Part shown: one piece after another, positions 31,261 to 42,172 of the stretch
Layout: the number at the start of each line of letters is the position of its first letter
Numbering within the stretch: position 1 is the stretch's first letter
NCBI GenBank assembly: GCA_022453515.1
Contig: JAJNNY010000076.1
Span: 1-64,000, forward strand
Source: Astrocystis sublimbata
Lineage: Eukaryota; Ascomycota; Sordariomycetes; Xylariales; Xylariaceae
Reading direction: 5' to 3'
Length of the DNA: 64,000 bases
Position numbers and translations under genes: made by a program
Notes under the pieces: generated by a model
What the model saw: only the letters and a program-made list of their open reading frames with translations
The model's database searches: none
Told to the model about the DNA's origin: nothing

Positions 31261-33239
31261 TCAGCCGTGCTGGTTGGCCGCGCCGTCTACAAAGGGGTTG
31301 CCCTCGAGACCGTCAAGGAGGTAGCCTCCGCTACCATCTCGGCCGGCTGCGATCTCCGCTTCTTGGTCCCAGTCCTCCCTCTTCTCGAGCCATTTACCAC
31401 CAAGAAAGAGACGGATACAGGGATCCACTGGCTTGTGCTGTTTCGACTCGAATGGGACAAGCTTGGCATTATCGTGGTCAATCGCGCTCACGGTGCAGCC
31501 GCACGACAAACTGGGGAGACCTTTCTGTCGTCGCACCAAACCCTTCGACATGACCTCCCACCGTCGATGCGCTTCGGAAAGACTCAAGTTATTACCCAGG
31601 CCACGCGCGTGGGTATCGTGCTGCGTTTCCGCATCGGTGGCCACTTTGACTTGGTGAGGGGGGCACTGCTCGCACAGGCCATGCGCGTATCCAATATCGC
31701 GGAAGTACCAGATGCGCCTCTTGGGGAGGAACAAGCTGACGCTGAGGGTGTGGATGGGAGCGTCGCCGAAACGCTCATAGTAGAACCCGCCAGTCTTGTC
31801 AAGATGTTCAAAATAGGCTCTGTGCTCCTTGCTGCGGAAGAAGGCAAGAGATCCAACCTCAAAATTGGAATAGAATTGGCAGTTGTTGTATTCCAGGTGG
31901 TCCAGATCTTTTCCGGCGTTGTCATGACTGGGTGCCTGGGTCGTGCGTCGTGGATCATCTGCGCGGGCGGGATCTTGGAGCAACCAGTCGTAATCGGCAT
32001 CCTCATGGATCATATCCTTGTTCTCCTTGATAAACGCCTTGGTTCTGTCCCACAACGAGGGAAAGGAACGGGCATCGTCGAGAATGGCCATGTTGAATCC
32101 GTACGCCATATCATTATCTCGCATGAAGCGGAAAACGTCGTAGTTGATATCGCAACTGAATTCGACCTGCGAAACGAGGTCAGGTCAGGTCATAGGATGG
32201 TCTTCGACAGACTTACACCAGGTTCGACCCGCCAAAAGAACTCGTACTGGGCGAGACGTTCTTCCAAAGCAAACAGGCCGGCATTCCATCGACACATGTG
32301 GTGGTAGCTTTGCAGCCACGCCTTGCCGACTCCAATGCTGCCCATGAACTGGCGGCCGACGTCGAAGCGAGTGGTATCAATCCATGAGGGGACGCTCCAG
32401 TGCTTTTGTGGTATGACCTCGAAGAAGCACCGCGAACCCGTGGCATTCGTGACACCCAATATGAACTCGTCGCTGAAATCTTCGTCGTTGAAGAAAACCC
32501 ATTCATATCGATGCGTAGGACGGCTGTTGAAGCGAGCCTCGAGCTGGACCATGCTGTAAACCATCTCCTCGACCTCGGAGTTGCGCACCAAGGCAATGAA
32601 GGCGGCCTTTGGACGGTTCTCCAAAAGAGATTGTTGATAGTGTGAGGGGATCTCGTCGATGCTGGGAATGGTATTCTCCCGCAACCACTGGAGTGGATCG
32701 GGTTGAGCAGCGTTCTTCCGGGCAGGCAAGTGCGCAATCGGGGGGAGGTACATGTCGATAGTAGCAGCCTCCCCGGCCATGCGTTTGGTGTGGTCTCTGC
32801 GGATCATCCAGGCGCTACCGAAGAGGATGAAGACCAGGCACAGAGAGACGAATAGCTTCCGAACAGAGAATGGTCTATTATCGATGGCGGTACCATTAAT
32901 ATTGGCATAACTGGGGGCGATGATAGCGGTGGCCGTACGGACGGGGTAGTTGCAAGCGAAGAAAGAGACTCACCGAACGCGGCGCGTAAGAAAGGCCCAA
33001 CCGTGACCCTGCTGCTTGTGGTGAGAGTCATCCAGCAACGAAGTTGCAGGGCTCACAAGATCATCATTGGAAGCGGCGAAAGCACTAGGCCGTGGATCAA
33101 GAGGCTCATCGCTCGAAGATGACCAGTCGGTGACATGACCGCGGCTTCCGCCTGGTCGACGAGCAAGATGCGCGCCTGCACCAGCGGCAGAATTCGCAGC
33201 ACTGCCACCAGCTGGGTGGCGATGATATGCGGTAGACAT
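31261..33239 (-). CDS. GT15 alpha-1,2-mannosyltransferase, KTR/MNT1 family
   Basis: Three exons on the minus strand, 33239-32974, 32910-32217 and 32166-31261, give 621 aa. Intron 1 is 63 nt (GTGAGT...CCAG); intron 2 is 50 nt (GTAAGT...GCAG). Both joins restore expected text (LTRRVRYANI; WRVEPGVEFSCDINYD). The layout is type II: a Ser/Gly-rich cytosolic tail of about 100 residues, one membrane anchor (RKLFVSLCLVFILFGSAW, about 107-124), then the GT15 catalytic domain. Hallmarks include AAFIALVRNSE, VFFNDEDFS, WRVEPG and NNCQFYSNFEVG, where the Glu corresponds to the family catalytic residue. It would add alpha-1,2-mannose to glycoproteins or glycolipids in the Golgi. The long cytosolic tail and C-terminal extension make it larger than yeast KRE2. 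Confidence 0.93.
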
Positions 33240-34791
33240 TGTTGGTGTAATAGCTACGTTACCCGTCGTCAGTGCCCAGAGAGTAGAAAGTGTCGGAGCT
33301 GGGGAAGTGGTGGAGGGGCGACCCAAACAACAAAGACAGGAAGGAAGATGTTTGAGAAACTCACACACTGCTGGAGTTTGATCGACTGGATGTCTCTGAA
33401 CCTTATAGGCAGAGTCAAAGATTTGGTATTCAATGCCTGCAAGGTCTAATGCATGAAGCAAACACAAAGTGTGTCGGCAACACGTGTGTGGTGGGCCGAA
33501 GAAGCAGATGTTGGGCCGGGCCCTCGAAGCTTTCCCGGGCAAGCCTAAGGCAAGCAGATCAGTAGAAAAAGAATACTTGGTTTGAAGGAGTGGACAGATT
33601 CAACGCAATGTTGGCTGAAGAATCTAGAAGCTGTGAGCTTGTGAGCAATTGCTGTTGAGAATAGCAGAAGGGGTGGTGAAGGGTGCAATAGGTGCAAAGG
33701 ATACAAAAATCGAGAGAGGCGGGAGAGGGTGGGAGATGTGAGATATGGGGGGACGAAGATAAGATGGGTGTAGGTGGGCAATCATTCACCCAAACCTCGG
33801 GGCATGTACCTAACCTGCCAATTTCAATCTAACTGTACGTGCTACCTAGAGGTACCCAGTGTTGTCATAGACCATTAGTCGGTTTCACATCACACATGGC
33901 AGCGCAGTGGGATGGGTGAATGGGTGATGGGTGACGTTACAGGCGGCCAGGAAGTCGGGACCTGTCTAGAGATCGGGGGGCAGGCACGATAGAGCAGTAG
34001 GTACATACGGCAGGAAGGACCTCCAGCAAGTGGGATGAACACGTGCCTGTGATTCAGCAAGCGCGAGGCAATCAGATAAAATTGATATTAAGTAAGTACC
34101 TACGACTCGGGAAGACTTGAGCAAACCTCCATGGTGGGCCTATGCCCGCCTGCTAATAAAGAAACAAGCAGCAAGTAGCAAGCGGCATACCTAACCCAAT
34201 GGCACGTAAAAGGTTGCCCGGCACAACGCTGATCAAAGTTACCCAAACCGTATCCCATTATCTCTCAACATCTATTATCCGGATAGTTTATCTCGACCAT
34301 CGTCCAATCCGCAGCGTCCAAACCTGCCGCCAATCGCCAACACCTAACCCAGCGTCATGTGCCACCTCTGTGTCACATGCTCAGAGGAACATTCACCGGC
34401 CAGAGATAATTTCGGCAGATGTCATCAGCATCACAGCCAACCTGAGTGGTACTAGGTATGACATCAACTTCTATTCAGACTCGGTCCGTTGTCGATGGAC
34501 GGCTCTTATCAAATAATAACACCCACGACAGTAGCACAGCATACAGCAGCCCCAATCAAAACATATACCCCAGAGCCAACATGTCCCGCCCCAGCCGGCC
34601 TATAATTGAATATAGTCATGTCCATGTCAATCAAGCCTGAGAGAACAAGTGAATAAGGCGTCTTGTCGCCTTGCCATGCTTTTCAACAAATGAATAACGA
34701 GTACATCTTGATAACGGGATTGCCCATGATACCCATCCCACTCCGAACGCCGGCTGCTGCCGTACTCTCACGTCTCATCGAAACCATTCCG
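33240..34791. other. intergenic, 5' region of the mannosyltransferase gene
   Basis: A 5' leader rich in purines on the plus strand (pyrimidines on the coding strand) covers 33,540-33,780. Beyond it no gene is seen. A short GGGTGA repeat lies near 33,908-33,935. Confidence 0.5.
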
Positions 34792-37700
34792 TCACGACTC
34801 CTCCACAACCATGGCTTCCCCTATTAGCTCCTCGTCCTCGAGCGTTAGGTCGAGCACCCGTGCGTACTGAACTGTGAGCCTCTGCAGTTCTCGATATTTG
34901 CCTGTGCAACCGTGTTAGTATGATACTGCTCCACAGCCAGTTAGTTGGAAGGCACTTCGACGACAGACATACCTAGAATCATGACCACTCCTTTGAGTAG
35001 CTCTTTCCTGTCCCACCCACATATGTCACTCTCTCTGCTGTTCCAGCCCTTGCCCTGGTCGTTCACACCATCATCATCATCAACCTTGTCTTGTAATATA
35101 CCACCAAGTAGACTGTTAAGAAGCTCCTCTACCTTGCCACGGTGACCTTCCGCGCCGATGCGCTTCGCGTACATCAATAGATACAGTCTGAACTCCTCTT
35201 TAGAGCCCAGCTGTAGAGCTCCGGCAATGCGGTTCTCCAGATGAGCAATGCTAACACTGGACTCAAAGGCCTCAAAACCGTCCTTGGACAATAGGGCCTT
35301 GATGAGTCTCTGTAGCGTGTATGCCCGTCCCTTGAGCAAAAATTCATTGGTCGTGTGTCTCTCCAGAAAAGGGATGATGCCTGCCGAGACCATGTTGCCA
35401 TCGCTGCTGTCGTCCTTGGATGCTGTAGGACCCACGGCGGTAGTCTGCAAGGAGCCAACGGACGAGTCGTTACTGTTCCAATACTGGCTTCCTACTGCCC
35501 ACCAAGACTCCGAGAGGCGTTGCCAGGTATACATGGTAGGAGAATAGTAGTAGCCATCACCATTCGTGAGTGTAACCACGATGTGGCCTTTAGAATTTAA
35601 GTGGGCGGACGTGACCCCGGGCGCGGGCATGGCACCGTGAGGCTGGAGCGTGCTGATGGCGATCTCGAGGATGGGCCCGAGCGAGACGGGGGGGTGGGGC
35701 GACGAGAGAGTCTGGATATTCCACACGTGGCATAGGCCAACTGCTGTGATGCACAGTAGCCACCAGCCACGGCTTTCCAGGATAACGGGTTGGGCCTCGA
35801 GTACCATCGCATTGATCAGGCGGCGACCGGCCGGAGTCCATGTGTAGAGGCTACCATCTTCACAAGCGGCTGCCCAAAAGTTCTTGCTGCCGGCGACTAG
35901 AATGACAGCTCTAGGAAGATAATCCTGCCAAAGGAGAGCGCCACGCTTGGTGGCCGTGATGTGGGACGGGTCTCGGATAGCTATAGGATTGCGAGCCTCT
36001 AGAATTATGTTCTCTGCAATCTTGGATGCCTCGTCTGAAGTCGTTTCTTCAAGAAGCACTCCCCTCTCGAGGGGCCGCAAAATTTGTGATCTTATTTTGG
36101 GCACCGCGAGTCGAACTTGCGAGATTGCAATCGACGGGCTCAGGACCGCAGGTCGGAGATACTCGGGGGTCGGTGCTAATCCATGCCTAGCAGGTTCGGG
36201 GGTCGCGTTTTCTAGGCCGTCTACGCCATTAAGCAGTATCGGCCTAGGCCCCGTAGCCGCCCGTTTGCTCTGATGCTCTTCCTCTTCGTCTCCGTCTCCG
36301 TCCATGGCAACGGCTTTTCGCTTGTTGCCGAGCAGCATCGCGGCTAAACCACCCTCCGGCAATCCGTCATATGGCTTCGATAAATCTAAGATGGCTTGTG
36401 GCGCGTCGTTCTGTGCAGCTTTGGACGTGTTGGATCCGACCAGTTGTGTTTGGGGAAGCGAGGATTGACCAGTGCCGGATGATGCTATCAACATCGGTGC
36501 CACTCTCTTCTTGCCGTCTTTGGTGATGGTAACCCTGGATTTCAGTACATTGATTCGTTGAGTTGCTTTATCGGCAGCTTCTTCCGCTGCATCCGTTTGC
36601 TCTTTGTCTTTCTCCGCGTCAGGCTCGCTCTGTCCGTTAGTGGTCGGCGGCGCCGTCGGCGTGGCAGTCCCCGTTTTCACGCCATTCGTGGCTGCCGCAG
36701 CGTCCTTCGGCAATGGATGGGAATCGCCCATCAGTGCACCCATTCTGGACTCGGCGCCCTTTCTCTCACCTTCCTTGCTGTGGTTTTCTAGTCGTAGACC
36801 ATCCACATCTTCAGAGATACCCATAGCCTTGCGAGAAGCACCATATTTAGAAAGAGCCATGTCGGTCTCCTCCGGGGTTGCGACCCAGCCTAGCTCACCG
36901 GTCTCAAACTTTGCCGTCACGATACTGCCATCCAAACTAGCTGCAAACAGTGTCTGCCCGTCAGGCGTCCAGGCCAAGTCAGATATGGATTTCGAAGCCA
37001 GGTCCTGCAGGATGACTACCGGTCTAGAGGTATTGGTATTCCAAACACTGAGCGTCTTGTCCTGACCGGCCGATGCAATAACGGTGACGAGTGAGCCAGC
37101 AGCCGATTGGCCGTTTGCAGTGCCATTTTCGGACGGTTTCTTGGTATGAAACAGTCGAGGGGAGAACATGCAGACTTCGGTTGGGCCTTCGTGGCCAACA
37201 AGGTTGATCTCGCTATCCCACCTAGAGCGTTCAATGATAGCAACAGAACTGACCGGCCCATTGACAGCGTTGGCTGCTGCGATATGGTTACCATCAGGAG
37301 ACCACGAGCAGCGTCTAAAATAGGTTGTTAAGGGAGATGATTTGAAAGGTGCATTAATAGTGGTCTCAAGCTGAAAGTTATTGATCATATCATGCTGAGT
37401 AGCATTAGGTGCCGGTGAAGTGAAGCGAAATATTTTAATAGAACGATCGTCACTCGCGGTGGCAAAGAATTTGTTGGCGGGATCGAAAGTGATGCCTTTG
37501 ACGTGGCTTTGGTGGAGGGACAAGACCTTGAGCTTTTCGAACGTGTGGCCGGACCAGATGACGACCTTGGAGTCTAGACCAACGGACACCAAGATGGAGC
37601 CGTCGTAGGACCAGGCTAAGTCCTGGACATCGTTGTCGTGTCCAATAAGCCGTTTCGATGTTTTCCAGTTCTCGACGGGGGGTGGGCCGCTGGTGCCAAA

Positions 37701-38211
37701 GGGTGCGACGGGCGGGGGCCCGCTCTCGAGCTGGTATATGCAGATGATCTTGTCGTCGGCGCCGGAAGCGAGGTATCGACTGTTGGGGGAGAAGCGCACG
37801 GAGTGGATGGTGCCGAGATGATGGCTCATGTGGCACAGCTGACGGGGGCCGGTGAAGGAGGCATCGTCGGCCTTGTAGACGGCTTCGGTCGACCAAACTC
37901 GGACATGGCCGTCTTGGGAATCCGGTGTTAGACAAGGAGAATACAACGACAATGCATGGCAGCACACGGCAGCACACAGAAGGGGGTGGGACATGGACTC
38001 GGGGACAAGACAAGCGGGCAGACATACCACCTCCAGCTGTCGCGAGACGCTTTCCGTCGGGCGACACATGGCAACTATACACCTCGAAGTCCTTCTGTTC
38101 GCCTGTCGCACCGAGTTAGCGGGCTGCGTCGACGACTGGCTGCTCGACAGATGTTCGCGACAACGCGATTATACCTTTGTGGCTCAGCCATGATGGCTTG
38201 ATGATGCGCAT
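34792..38211 (-). CDS. hir1: HIR1, histone chaperone subunit of the HIR complex
   Basis: Four exons on the minus strand, 38211-38175, 38102-38028, 37912-34973 and 34901-34792, give 1053 aa. The first exon encodes only MRIIKPSWLSHK, the conserved HIR1 start. The C-terminal exon restores the conserved ILGKYRELQRLTVQYARVLD end. Residues 15 to about 400 form the WD40 propeller (DGHVRVWS, SADDK-like repeats, RRCSWSPDGNHIAAANA). Around residue 505 is the B-domain motif TKDGKKRVAPMLI that binds Asf1 in HIRA proteins. Residues from about 700 to 960 match the Hira domain (KNFWAAACEDGSLYTWTPAGRR). HIR deposits H3-H4 independently of replication and represses histone genes in the nucleus. Length fits Pezizomycotina orthologues. 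Confidence 0.97.
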
Positions 38212-39178
38212 GTTGACTGGAAGTCCACGACTATAATTTGCATATCGTCATGGGCGGCGCCGTGTGGCAACGCTGATGGCTTACGACAATCGAGATGGGA
38301 GCGGGCGATGGCGAGAGGAGCAGCAGTTCAACATGCCCGTTGGGTGTCGCGATGGAGGATTGATTGGGATGGAGGGGGATGCGGGCGACGGGGTGATGAT
38401 GGCTGCGACAGAGGTTTGGTTTGCAGTTGGATAATGTCACAGGCCAGGCGCATTTCACAAAGCACTTTCTTTCCACTTGCCAGTCGCGCGACGCGGCCCG
38501 AAGCTGAGAAAGCGGGCCCTCTCTTTCACCAACTGATCGTCCCTTGTCGAGTCTGCTGGATCGAGGTACCTGGCCTTAGCCAGGTACTTCCACCCACCTT
38601 ATCAGGTACCATGTGGGCCTGTCTCGCACTGTTGAGCCTAGAGCCTGCTATGTAGAGGGGTCTGTGTAGGTAGATACATACAGACAGGCTGCAGTGACCC
38701 TGCTACAGTGTTTAAGTATAGTCTCGCACAGTCATATCATCATTTCCAAGTACTGCAAGGTAAAAAATTTAGCTGTACAGGAACCTGACGGATCCTTCGA
38801 GATATCCTGCACAGTGCGCAGCAAGCACTTCATCGAGCAGCCATCCCAGCAAATGAAGCTAAGCTGAGTTGAGTGCTTCAAGCAGAAAACCTACATAGGG
38901 ACCTGCGTAGGCAACTTAGAGTGTCCAGGTGCAGGCGAACCTACGTCGGGAGGTAAATAGCAACGCTCAAGCAACCTGCCATCTCAACTGCATCCCGTCA
39001 AACCGCCCCCCCCCGTCGCAACGCACTCTAACTCTTGCCAGCCACGGCCAGGCAGATTATACAGTCCTTAATTCTTCATGACTTGAGCCGGCGACCCATT
39101 GCGCATTCGGGGCACCAGTCCCCCGTCCAGTATCTCACATAACTAATTTTTTAATTCTCATCACCACTTTTCGTCGTC
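38212..39178. other. divergent intergenic region between HIR1 and the MEH1-like gene
   Basis: 967 bp between two divergent starts. It contains a repeated CCAGGTACTTCCACC/CAGGTACC tract near 38,580-38,610, a run of nine C near 39,005, and nothing else recognised. Confidence 0.5.
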
Positions 39179-39818
39179 ATGGGTGTTTGCGCCTCCTGTC
39201 TCGGCCGTCGGCGAAGCGACTCCGTCGACGAGGTATGTACATATTCCGAATCGCTGCATCGAGACGCCTTTGCTGCTGCCGCTGTCTCTGCTTTGCTTTG
39301 TATACTAACCTTTGATCACTGCAGGATGACGTCTCGCGTCTGCTCTTCGACGACCCGAACCATATGCAGTACGGAAGCTTCGCCGAAAACAACATCAATT
39401 CACAAGGCGATCCTCTCGAGTCACAGCGCGAAGTCGAGGCTCTGCAAAGAGTCGTTGCGCGAACCTCCAAGTATGCGCCCTCTGATGCCAATAGCTCTGC
39501 AGATCTCGAGTGTTGACTGATACGGCCCCCTCTAGTAATCTAGTCGATGTTTTCGAGATCACTCCACAAGGATCGGAAAGGGCGCCACCCGCCATGTTTC
39601 CCGGACAAGATGCGCGCCTTGCACGATACCAGAACATACTATCAAAACTCTCCTCAGACGACAGCGTGGGAACAGCCGACGGGGCTCAAGGGGCCGTCGC
39701 GTGGTTGGTGAGCGAGGAAGATAACACAGACGGAGCCGAGCATAATATTACCATCAAAGAAGGCTCGGCCGGTCCCTTGGTGGGCACATTCGCCGACGCG
39801 GTCGCTGCGGTCGCATGA
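39179..39818 (+). CDS. meh1: MEH1/EGO1-LAMTOR1-like lysosomal/vacuolar anchor protein
   Basis: Three exons, 39179-39232, 39325-39470 and 39536-39818, give 160 aa. Introns have GTATGT/GTATGC donors and GCAG/CTAG acceptors. The N-terminus MGVCASCLG combines an N-myristoylation Gly2 with Cys4 and Cys7 for palmitoylation, the anchor of LAMTOR1 and yeast Meh1. Next comes the conserved SRLLFDDPNHMQYGSF stretch and the helical QREVEALQRVVARTSNNLVDVFEI. The rest is polar and less conserved. The family tethers the EGO/Ragulator complex to the vacuolar membrane, where it recruits Rag GTPases for TORC1 signalling. Naming follows the domain architecture (PF15454); orthology was not tested. Confidence 0.88.
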
Positions 39819-41839
39819 GGCTAGGGTCGATGATCAAGTTGGATCAGGAGTGAAAAAAGTACTGCCAACGGTTCGAGTGCGGATGGATCTCAGGAGGTTA
39901 ATACCTCAAATCGGATTCTCACGGAGGCAATTCGGCCTACTCGTTTCTTTTTTTCTTTGTCCGTATTCCGTTCCGAACCGGGCAGTGCCATTGCATTTCA
40001 TACATGATACCATCGATATGCAAGGAGAAGTGACGCAACCGTAGGTAGATATCCAGGCTAGAAAATAAATAGCCATTCAATCTAAGCTTCGGTCTAACAA
40101 GGAAATTGTTCACATGCGGGCATGCCGATGCTTTGTATGTCCCTCAGCCATCCACATTGGGACTAGAGATGATTACGTATCCCTATCCAACTGCGACAAG
40201 GTGGGAAGATCTGACGTACATGTCCGATCGGATCGCCGACACGTACCTGTATCAATTGCATCCGTTCACTCGCAGCTTCAATCGCGGTGGAGTACCGTAT
40301 AAGATGGGCAGTAGTCTCAATTTTAGCTCACCTTAGCCTGCGGACTGCATGGGGCCACGCGAATGACTAACACGCTTGCGAACAATATACCTTATTGGAA
40401 CACCAAACCAGAAATATACCGGTACCCAAACTAATTATGCCATCACCGTGTTTAATTTGACATGGCGTCTCGGAGCTTGGCTGGTATCTTTAAATTTGAA
40501 CGGTGGCGGTAAGCCATTACTACGCACCCGAGATGAGATGAGCCTCCCGGCGCAAGCCAACTTCAACAACACAATTCAACACCAAACCGACGCCATCCCC
40601 ATCCCCATCGCGTCGCCTCCACGGCCGCATGGGTCTCGACTGCGCAGATCCCCACATCGAGAACCGCTTTGTGCTGGGCGACAGATGGGCTTCCCTCGAA
40701 TTGGGAATTCCCACTTCAATAGTCAAAGTCGGTGGAGCACCAGCCAACTGCGGGCGGATGTGGAATGGGCCGCCCCATGGCGCCGCTCTTGGCCCAGGCT
40801 TCTTTCGAACCACCAAGTCCACCGAACATATTCCTTCCTTCTAGTTTTCCCTTCCTTCTCTCGCATCGTGAACTAAAAGCCTTTAGTCGAACCATAATCG
40901 AGTGTCACTTCTTTCTCTCCCCACCCCACTTGCCTTTCCCAACAATCCTTCATGACGGGGTCGCTGTAATAAAGAGTACCGCGTTTACCGTTGAATACTG
41001 ACCTACCACCACCACCCCCCGTAACTTCTTCTCAACTAAGGTTAGGCAGGAAAGGTAATTAGTTCGTCCAGTGTTATTTAGTTCGTGCGTGGACGATATT
41101 CTGTTCTCTCTTAATTGGCCCAGCTCTTTACACAAATTGTAATTTTTTCCTCTTACAATCTTTTCTTAATACCATGGTCTGGCCAGTTGTCATTTTTGAT
41201 ATTATTTAAATTTTCTATCCAAACGCCGGGTTCCATCCAACAATGAGCTCTGGTTGAAATAGTGGCGTTACATTGGTCCTGTTTTTCCTCCTTCCCCCGT
41301 CGTCAACTCGGGGATACCGAATGCGACGCGTAGTGTGTTGTTGTGTGTCCTGCTGGCCCAGAAGATGACACTAGTTGTTGCTGGATCGTCGTCCAACCAG
41401 AACGAGGGAGAAACCAAGGAAGCCGAAAGAACGACTATCGACAAGAAAAGAAAGGTACAAGATGGAGAACTCCCCGTTTCTGCCCGGTTTCTCGTAACAT
41501 CGTGGTGTTTTCCTCTCAAGCGCCTCGTACACACACCCCCATCTTTGAAAAAGCCCAAGCAAAAAACCGTTAGTTGAACTGCCGTACCCTGTTTGCCGAG
41601 ACATAAGAAAATAGGAATACCCGCTCTTTGTGGGCACGGAACAAATTGAACCTAAGCCCATCTGTAATCAAGGTACAGGTAATCATCCCATTCTATCCAT
41701 CTCTTCTAATAGTCTCTTTTCCCCTTTCTTCCACCGTCCTCCCCAATCGGCGGCCCGGTCCGGTCCACGGGCCCGCAAACATCAATGGAACTCCGAGGGG
41801 GGGATTCATAGCCCTGGGTCGTAGGATCTTAGACAAAGA
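39819..41839. other. 2-kb intergenic stretch, no gene seen
   Basis: Convergent 3' region of the MEH1-like and MCFFEQ-type genes. Open frames are short and without motifs. Frames near 41,340-41,580 look Lys/Ser-rich but start on weak context and show no splice-supported extension. Confidence 0.5.
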
Positions 41840-42172
41840 TCATACACTGCCATATACTATGTCCCAGTGGTCTTGAGTCTTCTCGATGATGACGTTTCTG
41901 ACCTCCTTGAGGTCCCTGTTGGCCTTCTCTATCGAGGCGCTGCGGTTCGTCTCCCTCGCCCAGCGTCTGATATCGCTGTCCAGCTTGGCCTCCTTGCGCC
42001 GCTTCTTGTCGATGTCCTTGCACATCTTGCACACGTCGGGCTCGTTTATTGTGTTGTATACGAACTTGAGCCCGCACGTCTCCCCCATCCGATACTCCTT
42101 GTTGCACTGCTCGCGAAAGAGGCCCCATCGCCAGAACCCGCAGCGCCAGCGTGTCTGCTCGAAGAAACACAT
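41840..42172 (-). CDS. small Cys-rich fungal protein of the MCFFEQ type
   Basis: 110 aa from the ATG at 42170-42172. The open frame extends upstream, but that part is low-complexity and lies in a GT/CA-repeat leader, so the MCFFEQ start is preferred. It begins MCFFEQTRWRCGFWRWG and contains six cysteines (C2, C11, then NKEYRMGETCG and a CKMC pair), followed by a long charged helix (RRWARETNRSASIEKANRD). I recognise this layout as a widespread, uncharacterised family in Pezizomycotina. The Cys spacing suggests a small zinc-binding module with a helical tail. No signal peptide; function unknown. Confidence 0.8.
   Translation of the reverse strand: MCFFEQTRWRCGFWRWGLFREQCNKEYRMGETCGLKFVYNTINEPDVCKMCKDIDKKRRKEAKLDSDIRRWARETNRSASIEKANRDLKEVRNVIIEKTQDHWDIVYGSV

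Noticed and set aside
31267..32307. Plus-strand frame of 346 codons
   Set aside because: Antisense to the GT15 gene, whose exons have clear family motifs and splice sites.
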